Source: an uncultured Burkholderiales bacterium
GTDB taxonomy: Bacteria; Pseudomonadota; Gammaproteobacteria; Burkholderiales; Burkholderiaceae_C
NCBI GenBank assembly: GCA_903838355.1
Contig: CAILYC010000040.1
Coordinates: 62,001-126,000 of the forward strand
Reading direction: 5' to 3'
Length of the DNA stretch: 64,000 nucleotides
The notes below the pieces were generated by a model, which saw nothing but the letters and a program-made list of their open reading frames with translations, searched no databases and was not told the DNA's origin. The number at the start of each line of letters is the position of its first letter. Position 1 is the first letter of the stretch. A program made the translations under genes and the position numbers. Shown here piece after piece: positions 25,039-32,991 of the stretch.

Positions 25039-26316
25039 ATGAACAAAGAGATGTCCCAAGTCCTCACCCAAACTGGCCCCAACACCGCCATGGGCAATTT
25101 ACTCAGGCGCTACTGGGTCCCCGTGGTCTCGAGCCAAGAAGTGGCCTTGCCCGACGGCCCCCAAGTCAAGACCCAAATCATGGGCGAGCATTTGGTGGTG
25201 TTTCGCGACACCCAAGGTGAGGTCGGTGTGGTGAGTGAGTTTTGCTCGCACCGCGGAGTGTCTTTGTTTTTTGCCAGGAACGAAGAGGGTGGCCTCAGGT
25301 GCGCTTACCACGGCTTGAAGTTCGATCGCCATGGCAAATGCATCGAGGTGCCTTCCGCACCCGAGATGTGCGCAAAAATGAACATCAAAGCCTATCCCTG
25401 TGTTGAACAAGCCGGCTTGGTCTGGGCCTACATGGGGCCGCCCGAATTCCAACCCGCCCCCCCCGAATTGGAGTGGAGCACACTGCCAGCCCGCCAGGTG
25501 TTCATCTCCAAGCGCGAGCAAGAGTGCAATTTTCTCCAAGCCATGGAAGGCGGCATTGACACCGCTCACGTCTCCTATGTTCACCGCTTTGAGGTCGATC
25601 GCGACCCCATGCACGTGGGCACCGAGGCATTGAAGTACATCAAAGCCGACGGCAATGTGATTTTCACAATTGAAAAAACCGATTTTGGACTGACCCTCTT
25701 TGGCCGACGCAACGCCGATGATGACCACTACTACTGGCGCATCACGCAGTTCATTTTCCCCTGGTACACCTTGATTCCCCCTTTTGGTCACCATGCCCTG
25801 GGGGGACATTTGTGGGTCCCCAAAGACGATCATCATTGCTGGGCTTGGAGCATCAATTTTCACCACGACAAAGCGTTATCCCCCCAAGAGGTCGCCGACA
25901 TGGGGGCAGGCAAAGGCATACACGTGCAGTATGAAGCACCAGGCAGCTTCAGGCCCAAACAAAACATGGACAATGACTACTTGATAGACCGTGTGGCGCA
26001 AAAAAACAAGGAAACCTTCAGCGGTGTGTTTGGCATTTCCATGCAAGACGCATCTTTGCAAGAGAGCATGGGACCGATTCAAAACCACGACGACGAAAAG
26101 CTCTTGCCCACCGACCGCGCCATTGTGATGGCCAGACGCATGCTTTATGAAGCAGCCATGAACCTCCAAGACAACCCCCATGCCTTGCCAGCCGTGGAGC
26201 CCAAGAGCCACCATGTGCGGGCTGCGGGTGTGATTTTGCCCAAAAGCGTGGACCCATTGAGTTGGTCCAAAGACAACTTGGCAGGCGGCTTGGACCGCCC
26301 CCTTTACACGATTTGA
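25039..26316 (+). CDS. Rieske 2Fe-2S aromatic ring-hydroxylating oxygenase (phthalate-dioxygenase type)
   Basis: 425 aa from the ATG at 25039. Rieske cluster ligands Cys69, His71, Cys88 and His91 (CSHRG and CAYHG). The mononuclear iron site starts in the EGGIDTAHVSYVH block with the bridging Asp174, His177 and His182. The size and MSQVLTQTGPNTAMGNLLRRYWVPV start match the single-subunit phthalate 4,5-dioxygenase-like and O-demethylase group, which needs a separate flavin/2Fe-2S reductase; none is adjacent. Its stop codon overlaps the next start by one base (TGATG). Confidence 0.92.
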   Translation: MNKEMSQVLTQTGPNTAMGNLLRRYWVPVVSSQEVALPDGPQVKTQIMGEHLVVFRDTQGEVGVVSEFCSHRGVSLFFARNEEGGLRCAYHGLKFDRHGKCIEVPSAPEMCAKMNIKAYPCVEQAGLVWAYMGPPEFQPAPPELEWSTLPARQVFISKREQECNFLQAMEGGIDTAHVSYVHRFEVDRDPMHVGTEALKYIKADGNVIFTIEKTDFGLTLFGRRNADDDHYYWRITQFIFPWYTLIPPFGHHALGGHLWVPKDDHHCWAWSINFHHDKALSPQEVADMGAGKGIHVQYEAPGSFRPKQNMDNDYLIDRVAQKNKETFSGVFGISMQDASLQESMGPIQNHDDEKLLPTDRAIVMARRMLYEAAMNLQDNPHALPAVEPKSHHVRAAGVILPKSVDPLSWSKDNLAGGLDRPLYTI

Positions 26317-26720
26317 TGGCACAAGTGCCCGCCCTCACCTTGTATTACGACGGAACGTGCCCGCTGTGCCGTGCTGAGATTGACTACTTGAGGCACAAGG
26401 ACCGTGAGGGGCAACTCGATTTCGTTGACATCACCACCGCAAAAGACGATTTGGAGAGCTTGGGGCTTTCGTGCGAGCGGGCCATGCAGTTGATGCAAGG
26501 CCGACTGCAAAACGGTGAGGTGATCGAAGGCGTACCCGTCTTTGCAGCAGCCTACCGCTTGGTGGGCTTTCAAGCCCTGGCCTGGATCTTGAGCCGCGCC
26601 TGTCTTCAAGGACTGTTGGGCCACCTCTATGCCACCTTTGCCAAGCACCGTCACCGCATCTCGCGTTGGCTCGGTCCCTTTGCTCTCAAAATCAGCGGTT
26701 TTTTAACACGACACCCCTAG
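26316..26720 (+). CDS. DCC-family thiol-disulfide oxidoreductase-like protein (DUF393)
   Basis: 134 aa from the ATG at 26316, which shares a base with the stop of the Rieske gene and so is coupled to it. The N-terminus LYYDGTCPLCRAEIDYL has the family's DGxCPLC motif, a thioredoxin-like CxxC. The middle segment FVDITTAKDDLESLGLS and the C-terminal helix follow the DUF393 pattern. The role of the family is not known; coupling to the oxygenase suggests help in redox handling or cofactor maturation, which is inference. Confidence 0.85.
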   Translation: MAQVPALTLYYDGTCPLCRAEIDYLRHKDREGQLDFVDITTAKDDLESLGLSCERAMQLMQGRLQNGEVIEGVPVFAAAYRLVGFQALAWILSRACLQGLLGHLYATFAKHRHRISRWLGPFALKISGFLTRHP

Positions 26721-26725
26721 CCTAC

Positions 26726-26752
26726 CTGGCCGATCTGGCCGATCTGGGCGAC
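26726..26752. repeat. Short tandem repeat, 9-bp unit, 3 copies
   Basis: CTGGCCGAT is present twice exactly and a third time as CTGGGCGAC, just after the stop of the DCC gene. Non-coding, in the short convergent junction with the alpha-E gene. Confidence 0.8.
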
Positions 26753-26765
26753 CTGACAAGCGCCA

Positions 26766-27719
26766 TCAAGTTGCAATCAGAAAGTCTCTGGAAATACCCT
26801 GCCCCAAATCATTGACCCGGTCCAAGAACTGGGTCAAGAATGCGTGCAAGCCGTTGGCCAAAATCTCTGAAATCACGCCATACTGGAGCTCTGCCCTCAG
26901 TTTGCCTGCACGCCGAATGGTCTCCACCGATTGCTCATTGGCCAATACCTCCAAGTTGGAGACCACTTCATTCATGCTCGCGTGCACCGATCTTGGCATG
27001 TCTGAGCGCAAAATCAGCAACTCGGCCACCCGCTCAGGGCTGATCACGTCTCGGTAGACTTTTCGGTAAATCTCAAAGCCAGAGACGCTTCGCAAAATTG
27101 CACTCCAGTGATAAAAGTCATACTCTTGGTCTTTGGCATTGGCTGCGCCAAAAAAATCACTTTGCAAGGCATGAAACTTGACATCCACGAGTCTTGCCGT
27201 GTTGTCGGCTCTTTCCAAAAAAGTGCCCAGACGCATAAAGCGCAGCGACTCGTCGATCAACATGGTGCCCACGGTGACGCCTCTGGAGAGATGCGAGCGG
27301 TATTTGACCCATTCAAAAAACTGCCCTGGGTCGCGTTCAAAGTCACCCGCTTTTAATCGGCGATTGAGTTCGAGCCAGGTTTGGTTTTGTGTCTCCCACA
27401 CCTCGGTGGTGAGGGTGCCACGAACGGCTCTGGCGTTTTCTCTTGCGCCTTTGAGGCAAGAGATGATGGACGACGGATTGCTTTCGTCTTTGACCATGAA
27501 CTCCATCACGCGAGAAGGGACCACCTCGCCATGGATGTTTTGATAAGCGTGGGTCAATTCACTGATGGAGAGCAGTCCTTGCCAGCCGACCTGGGCCACC
27601 GCGGTGGATTGGGGCAAAAGTGAGGTCTGGTAATTGACATCGAGCATGCGGGCGGTGTTTTCTGCGCGCTCGGTGTAGCGAGACATCCAGTACAAGTGAT
27701 CGGCGGTGCGAGAAAGCAT
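26766..27719 (-). CDS. Alpha-E domain protein (DUF403)
   Basis: 317 aa from the ATG at 27719, 4 bp after the stop of the ATP-grasp gene. The start MLSRTADHLYWMSRYTERAENTARMLDV is the typical alpha-E N-terminus, and the protein is helical throughout, with conserved ENARAVRGTLTTEVWE and SLRFMRLGTFLERADNTARLVDV blocks. Alpha-E proteins are always found next to circularly permuted ATP-grasp and transglutaminase genes and are thought to act together with them in making or transferring small peptides. A homologous domain is fused to the ATP-grasp in the 910-aa protein at 32992. Confidence 0.92.
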   Translation of the reverse strand: MLSRTADHLYWMSRYTERAENTARMLDVNYQTSLLPQSTAVAQVGWQGLLSISELTHAYQNIHGEVVPSRVMEFMVKDESNPSSIISCLKGARENARAVRGTLTTEVWETQNQTWLELNRRLKAGDFERDPGQFFEWVKYRSHLSRGVTVGTMLIDESLRFMRLGTFLERADNTARLVDVKFHALQSDFFGAANAKDQEYDFYHWSAILRSVSGFEIYRKVYRDVISPERVAELLILRSDMPRSVHASMNEVVSNLEVLANEQSVETIRRAGKLRAELQYGVISEILANGLHAFLTQFLDRVNDLGQGISRDFLIAT

Positions 27720-27723
27720 AAGT

Positions 27724-29184
27724 CTAGTACTCCAATATCCAGGTGTCTTTGGTGCCACCGCCTTGAGAGGAGTTCACCACCAAAGAGCCTTCTTGCAAAG
27801 CCACCCGTGTCAAGCCACCGGGGACCATTTGAACCGTCTTGCCACTGAGCACAAAGGGCCTCAAATCAATGTGCCTGGGTGCCACACCAGACTCGACGTA
27901 GGTTGGGCATGACGACAGACTCAAGGTCGGCTGGGCGATGTAGCGCTGCGGGTCACTGATGAGGGCCGCTCGAAACTGCTCGATCTCGGTCTTGGAGGCG
28001 GTCGGTCCCACCAGCATGCCGTAGCCGCCCGCACCGTGAACTTCTTTGACCACCAACTCGGGCAAATGATCCAAGGTGTACTTCAAATCACCAGGATCTC
28101 GGCAAATGTAGGTCGGAACGTTGTGAAGAATGGGTTGCTCGCCCAAATAAAACTCGATCATTTTGGGAACAAAGGGATAGATGGATTTGTCGTCAGCAAT
28201 GCCCGTGCCCACCGCATTGCAAATGTTCACATGGCCTAGGCGGTAAGCTTGCATGAGACCATGACAGCCCAAGGTTGACGTGGCTCGAAAGACCGAGGGA
28301 TCCAAAAAGTCATCGTCCACCCGGCGATAAATCACATCCACACGCCTGGGTCCTTGGGTCGTGCGCATGTAGACAAAATCATCCTTGACAAAAAGGTCCT
28401 TGCCTTCAACGAGTTCCACCCCCATTTGCTGCGCCAAAAATGCATGCTCAAAATAGGCCGAATTGAACATGCCTGGCGTCAACACCACCACCGTGGGTTC
28501 TGAAGACGAGGCGGGGGAACAATTCCTGAGTGTCTCAAGCAGCAAGTCGGGATAGTGGGCCACGGGGGCCACGGGGTGCAAGCGAAAGAGGTCGGGAAAG
28601 AGGCGCATCATCATTTTGCGGTCCTCTAGCATATAGCTCACGCCAGAGGGCACGCGCAAATTGTCTTCGAGCACATAGTAAACGCCTTCGCCTTTTTCAT
28701 TGGCCGCACGCACGATGTCGATGCCGCTGATGTGAGAGTAGACCTGGTGGGGCACATTCACCCCCACCATCTGGGATCTGAACTGGGCGTTGTCAAAGAC
28801 CTGCTCTTTGGGGATCAAACCTGCTTTTAAAATTTCTTGATCGTGGTAAACATCGTGGATGAATCGGTTCAAGGCCTGAACGCGTTGCACCAACCCCTTT
28901 TCCAAACGATGCCACTCGTGGCTGGGAATGATGCGAGGAATCAAATCAAACGGAATCAAACGCTCGGTCCCATCGCCCTCGGCGTCCTTTTCACCGTAGA
29001 CCGCAAACGTGATCCCAACGCGCCGAAACACCATTTCCGCCTCGGCTCGGCGCGTCTTCATTTGCGCTTGTGTTTGCTTTTGTAACCAGCCTTGATAAAC
29101 CTCATAATGCGCCCTGAGTTCTCCCAAGTCTGCACCGCCTTGAGCCCCAGGCAAGCGAACATACATTTCATCAAATGGTTTCAT
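27724..29184 (-). CDS. Circularly permuted ATP-grasp protein (amidoligase-type)
   Basis: 486 aa from the ATG at 29184, with an AGGAG site 8 bases upstream; the in-frame GTG at 29193 is less likely. It belongs to the type 2 circularly permuted ATP-grasp family, predicted to form amide bonds using ATP. Family blocks include FDLIPRIIPSHEWHRLEKGLVQRV, GVNVPHQVYSHISGIDIVR, VLTPGMFNSAYFEHAFLA and VKEVHGAGGYGMLVGP. It is first in the minus-strand pair with the alpha-E gene. A sigma-54-type promoter (29209-29224) and NtrC-like sites lie just upstream, so expression under nitrogen limitation is expected. Confidence 0.92.
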   Translation of the reverse strand: MKPFDEMYVRLPGAQGGADLGELRAHYEVYQGWLQKQTQAQMKTRRAEAEMVFRRVGITFAVYGEKDAEGDGTERLIPFDLIPRIIPSHEWHRLEKGLVQRVQALNRFIHDVYHDQEILKAGLIPKEQVFDNAQFRSQMVGVNVPHQVYSHISGIDIVRAANEKGEGVYYVLEDNLRVPSGVSYMLEDRKMMMRLFPDLFRLHPVAPVAHYPDLLLETLRNCSPASSSEPTVVVLTPGMFNSAYFEHAFLAQQMGVELVEGKDLFVKDDFVYMRTTQGPRRVDVIYRRVDDDFLDPSVFRATSTLGCHGLMQAYRLGHVNICNAVGTGIADDKSIYPFVPKMIEFYLGEQPILHNVPTYICRDPGDLKYTLDHLPELVVKEVHGAGGYGMLVGPTASKTEIEQFRAALISDPQRYIAQPTLSLSSCPTYVESGVAPRHIDLRPFVLSGKTVQMVPGGLTRVALQEGSLVVNSSQGGGTKDTWILEY

Positions 29185-29208
29185 CAGACTCACTCCTTGG
29201 CGTTAATT

Positions 29209-29224
29209 AGCAAGTAGCTTGCCA
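29209..29224 (-). promoter_or_regulatory. Sigma-54 promoter for the ATP-grasp/alpha-E pair
   Basis: The minus strand reads TGGCAAGCTACTTGCT, with GG and GC elements at the exact spacing of the -24/-12 consensus TGGCACG-N4-TTGCW (only C6 differs). Predicted start point about 29198, which leaves a short leader containing the AGGAG of the gene starting at 29184. Confidence 0.75.
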
Positions 29225-29252
29225 TAAACCGATGCACTTTGTCGAGTTTATT

Positions 29253-29269
29253 TGCACCAAAATAGTGCG
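29253..29269. promoter_or_regulatory. NtrC-type operator 1
   Basis: TGCACCAAAATAGTGCG matches the enterobacterial NtrC site TGCACTAAAATGGTGCA at 14 of 17 positions, with both dyad arms recognisable. It lies 29 bp upstream of the minus-strand -24 element and 108 bp upstream of the plus-strand one, within enhancer range of both. Confidence 0.7.
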
Positions 29270-29311
29270 CCTGCTACTCTGGCTGGCAATCATGATGTGA
29301 AATACAAAATT

Positions 29312-29328
29312 TGCATTGATTTGGTGCG
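29312..29328. promoter_or_regulatory. NtrC-type operator 2
   Basis: TGCATTGATTTGGTGCG matches the NtrC dyad at 12 of 17 positions, and all the mismatches but three fall in the spacer. With operator 1 it forms the paired arrangement expected for cooperative NtrC hexamer assembly; the two centres are 59 bp apart. Confidence 0.6.
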
Positions 29329-29376
29329 TATCTAGCTTTAATTTGACAAAGAAAATCAATTCAAGTCAAACTACAC

Positions 29377-29392
29377 TGGCTTGTCTTTTGCT
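29377..29392 (+). promoter_or_regulatory. Sigma-54 promoter for the transglutaminase operon
   Basis: TGGCTTGTCTTTTGCT keeps the invariant GG (29378-29379) and GC (29390-29391) at the correct 10-bp separation. The predicted start point is at about 29402, only some 5 bases before the ATG at 29407, so the message would have almost no leader. Confidence 0.55.
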
Positions 29393-29406
29393 AAACGGTT
29401 TAGACC

Positions 29407-32400
29407 ATGACCATCCACGTTGCACTCAACCACATCAGCCACTATCGCTACGACCGCTGGGTCAAATTGGGTCCCCAGATTGTGCGCCTTCGCCCGGCAC
29501 CACACAGTCGCAACAAGATCATTTCATACTCCCTCAAGGTCGAGCCCGATGTGCACTTTGTCAATTGGCAACAAGATCCTTACGCCAATTACCAAGCCAG
29601 GTTGGTTTTTCCGCAACCCACGCAAGTCTTCAAGATCACGGTGGACTTGGTGGTCGAGATGGCGGTTTTTAACCCATTTGATTTCTTCTTAGAGCCCCGC
29701 GCAGAAAACTATCCCATCTCATACACCCAAGAGCTCGGCGCAGAGCTGACGCCTTACCTCTCTTGTGACCCGCTCACCCCGCTTCTCACTCAATACATCA
29801 AAAGCATTGACCACACGCCTTGCCGCACCATTGACTTTTTGGTCAAGCTCAACCAACAAGTCCACCACTCGGTGCGTTACTTGATTCGCTTAGAACCCGG
29901 CGTGCAAACGCCAGAAGAAACCCTCACACTCGGGTCTGGGTCTTGCAGAGATTCGGCATGGCTGCTCGTGCAACTGCTCAGGCGTTGCGGCATGGCCGCA
30001 AGGTTTGTCTCGGGCTATTTGATTCAACTCAAAGCCGATGTCAAATCCATCGATGGCCCGAGTGGTACCGAGGTCGACTTCACCGATCTGCATGCCTGGT
30101 GCGAGGTGTATTTGCCTGGAGCGGGTTGGGTGGGACTGGATGCCACCTCTGGGCTCTTGACTGGCGAGGGTCACATTCCTTTGGCTTGCACACCACAGCC
30201 CTCGGGCGCTTCTCCCATTGAAGGCCTGATGGACGAGGCCGAGGTGGAGTTTGAGCACCACATGGCGGTGACGCGGATTTTGGAGACACCGCGCGTCACC
30301 CTGCCCTACAAAGACCACGAATGGCGTGATATTTTGGCGCTGGGCGAGCGTGTTGACGAGCAACTGCGCCTGGGTGACACACGCCTCACCATGGGCGGCG
30401 AGCCCACCTTTGTCGCCACCACTGACCGAGACGCGCCGGAGTGGAATACCGATGCTTTGGGACCGACCAAACGCCAATTTGCCACCGCCTTGGTTCATAA
30501 ATTGCGAGATGAGTATGGGCAAGGAGGCTTCCTGCATTTTGGACAAGGCAAATGGTATCCGGGTGAGCAGCTCCCTCGCTGGGCGCTGAGCATTTGCTGG
30601 CGAGCCGATGGCCAAGCTTGTTGGCAAAACCCAGCGCTCTTTGCCAACGAGTCTGAGCCAAGCTTTTATTCGGCCCAAGACGCAAAAGGGTTCTTGCTTG
30701 ATCTGAGCACCGAGCTCGGACTGCCCGCCTCTCATGTGCAAACGGGCTACGAGGATACGTTTTATTATTTGTGGCGCGAGCGCAGGCTGCCGGTCAACGT
30801 TGACCCCCTTGACTCGCGCTTGGACGATGAGATGGAGCGCGCGCGTTTGCTCAGAGTGTTTGAGCAAAAACTCGGCAGCGACATCGGCTATTTGCTGCCC
30901 ATTCAAATCAACCCCTCTCACAGCAGCAACCCGGCTTTGCCCAGGTGGCTATCGAGCCCTTGGTTCATGCGAGAAGAGCGCTTGTACCTCATCCCAGGGG
31001 ACTCACCCATGGGCTACCGCTTGCCTTTGGACTCATTGCCTTGGGTCAAAACCGAAGACTACCCCTTTCACCACGAACTCGATCCATTTGCCGCCCGCGC
31101 TCCTTTGAGCACACCGGAGGTGAAACTTCAATCGCCCTTGACCCCACCCCCAAGTGCCGACAACCCAAGCTTGGGCGCAGTGCTCGATGGCCTCAAAAGC
31201 AAACTCCATGCTTGGATGCCCTTTTGGTTTGACTCCAATGCGCAGGCCTTGGAGGCCTTGAGCACGCCCTCAGACTTGAGCTTCAACCCCAATTTACCCG
31301 ATCGCCACGAATCTGCGCCCAACATCGTGCGCACGGCCCTTTGTGTGGAAGTGCGAGACCCCAGGCGTGCCAATGGTCCCAAGGGGGAGAGCACAGGCGA
31401 TAAATATGGCGTCATCTATGTCTTCATGCCGCCCTTGGCTGAGCTCGAAGATTACTTGGCGTTGTTGCGCGCCGTTGAGAAAACAGCGCAAAAACGCGGC
31501 ATTAAAATCGTGCTCGAGGGCTATCCACCCCCCCGCGACCCGCGTCTCAAAATCTTGCAAGTCACCCCCGACCCGGGTGTGATCGAGGTCAATATACACC
31601 CCACCCACTCTTGGCGCGAGTTGGTCGCCAACACCGAGTTTTTGTACCAGGCGGCGCACCAGTGTGGCCTCTCGGCCGAGAAATTCATGACCGATGGCAA
31701 GCACGCGGGCACGGGCGGAGGCAACCACGTGGTCTTAGGGGGTGCGACACCAGCAGACAGTCCGTTCTTGCGTCGCCCAGAGCTTTTGGCGTCTTTGATC
31801 TTATATTGGCACAACCACCCGTCACTGAGTTATCTCTTCAGTGGCCAGTTCATTGGACCGACCTCCCAGGCTCCTCGTGTGGACGAGGCCCGCAATGACC
31901 AAGTCTATGAGCTTGAGATCGCCATCAAGGAAATTTATCGCCAACGCCAACTGCAAAAAAAGGCCATGCCGCCCTGGACCGTGGACCGAACCCTGCGCAA
32001 CATCTTGATCGATGTGACAGGCAACACCCACCGCTCAGAGTTCTGCATTGACAAGATGTATTCTCCCGACAGCGCCACGGGCCGACTGGGCTTACTGGAA
32101 CTTCGGGCCTTTGAGATGCCGCCTCACGCACGCATGAGTGCTTTGCAGCAACTCCTCATCCGCGCCATGGTGGCGCGCTTTTGGAATGAACCTTATTTGA
32201 CCCATGCCAGCCGTTGGGGCACCGAACTGCATGACCGTTTTCTGTTGCCCAACTTTGTTCGCCAAGACTTTCAAGATGTGTTGGACGACATGAGACACGC
32301 TGGCTTCGCGTTTGACCCCACTTGGTTTGAGCCGCATTTTGAGTTCCGCTTCCCTCTCATTGGAGAAGTCGTGCTCGGCAGCGTCGTGATGACGATCAGA

Positions 32401-32901
32401 AATGCGCTGGAGCCCTGGCATGTGATGGGCGAAGAAAGCAGCTCAAGCGGCACAGCTCGCTATGTGGACTCGTCTTTGGAGAGAATTGAAGTTCACATCA
32501 AAGGCTTCAATCCGTCTCGCTACACCCTCACGGTCAACCAACGCCCCTTGCCCATGCACCCGAGCGGCGTGAGCGCCGAGTATGTGGCAGGGGTTCGCTT
32601 CAAGGCCTGGTCACCCCCCTCTTCCTTGCACCCGAGCATTGGCGCCCATGCGCCCTTGACTTTTGACCTCTATGACACCTGGTCCAAGCGCGCGGTCGCT
32701 GGAGCCCAGTACAACGTGGCCCACCCAGGGGGCTTGAATTACGTGTCCTATCCGGTCAATGCTTATGAGGCTCAAAGTCGCCGAGTCTCGCGCTTTGCGC
32801 AAATGGGCCACACACCGGGCATTTGGAATGTGCCCAGCGCATCCATTGAGTTGCCCATCAATCAAGAGTTCCCACTGACCTTGGATTTGAGGCGGGCGTG
32901 A
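29407..32901 (+). CDS. Transglutaminase-DUF2126 fusion protein
   Basis: 1164 aa, the normal size for this two-part family. The N-terminal transglutaminase-like part begins IHVALNHISHYRYDRWVKLG and has the papain-like triad Cys180 (GSGSCRDSAW), His229 (DLHAWCEVYL) and Asp245 (GLDATSG). The remaining 850 residues or so are DUF2126, with family blocks such as LTMGGEPTFVAT, GKWYPGEQLPRWAL and DGKHAGTGGGNHVVLGG. No signal peptide or membrane segment is present, so it is cytoplasmic. It would hydrolyse or transfer amide bonds made by the neighbouring ATP-grasp enzymes (inference from conserved neighbourhood). It is the first gene of the plus-strand operon under the sigma-54-type promoter at 29377. 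Confidence 0.93.
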   Translation: MTIHVALNHISHYRYDRWVKLGPQIVRLRPAPHSRNKIISYSLKVEPDVHFVNWQQDPYANYQARLVFPQPTQVFKITVDLVVEMAVFNPFDFFLEPRAENYPISYTQELGAELTPYLSCDPLTPLLTQYIKSIDHTPCRTIDFLVKLNQQVHHSVRYLIRLEPGVQTPEETLTLGSGSCRDSAWLLVQLLRRCGMAARFVSGYLIQLKADVKSIDGPSGTEVDFTDLHAWCEVYLPGAGWVGLDATSGLLTGEGHIPLACTPQPSGASPIEGLMDEAEVEFEHHMAVTRILETPRVTLPYKDHEWRDILALGERVDEQLRLGDTRLTMGGEPTFVATTDRDAPEWNTDALGPTKRQFATALVHKLRDEYGQGGFLHFGQGKWYPGEQLPRWALSICWRADGQACWQNPALFANESEPSFYSAQDAKGFLLDLSTELGLPASHVQTGYEDTFYYLWRERRLPVNVDPLDSRLDDEMERARLLRVFEQKLGSDIGYLLPIQINPSHSSNPALPRWLSSPWFMREERLYLIPGDSPMGYRLPLDSLPWVKTEDYPFHHELDPFAARAPLSTPEVKLQSPLTPPPSADNPSLGAVLDGLKSKLHAWMPFWFDSNAQALEALSTPSDLSFNPNLPDRHESAPNIVRTALCVEVRDPRRANGPKGESTGDKYGVIYVFMPPLAELEDYLALLRAVEKTAQKRGIKIVLEGYPPPRDPRLKILQVTPDPGVIEVNIHPTHSWRELVANTEFLYQAAHQCGLSAEKFMTDGKHAGTGGGNHVVLGGATPADSPFLRRPELLASLILYWHNHPSLSYLFSGQFIGPTSQAPRVDEARNDQVYELEIAIKEIYRQRQLQKKAMPPWTVDRTLRNILIDVTGNTHRSEFCIDKMYSPDSATGRLGLLELRAFEMPPHARMSALQQLLIRAMVARFWNEPYLTHASRWGTELHDRFLLPNFVRQDFQDVLDDMRHAGFAFDPTWFEPHFEFRFPLIGEVVLGSVVMTIRNALEPWHVMGEESSSSGTARYVDSSLERIEVHIKGFNPSRYTLTVNQRPLPMHPSGVSAEYVAGVRFKAWSPPSSLHPSIGAHAPLTFDLYDTWSKRAVAGAQYNVAHPGGLNYVSYPVNAYEAQSRRVSRFAQMGHTPGIWNVPSASIELPINQEFPLTLDLRRA

Positions 32902-32991
32902 GCCCTCCAAGCGATGAAGAACCCATTCTCACCGACCCTTGGCCCCCCACGCTCACGTGTTTGGGGACCTCGGTCATGAGACAATGAAGAG

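Noticed and set aside
29890-30921. Long open frame (343 codons) antisense to the DUF2126 gene
   Set aside because: It lies wholly within a well-supported gene on the opposite strand and shows no family pattern. Long antisense frames are common in this composition; the same holds for frames at 8049-8858, 54200-55111, 61168-62079 and 62946-63854.
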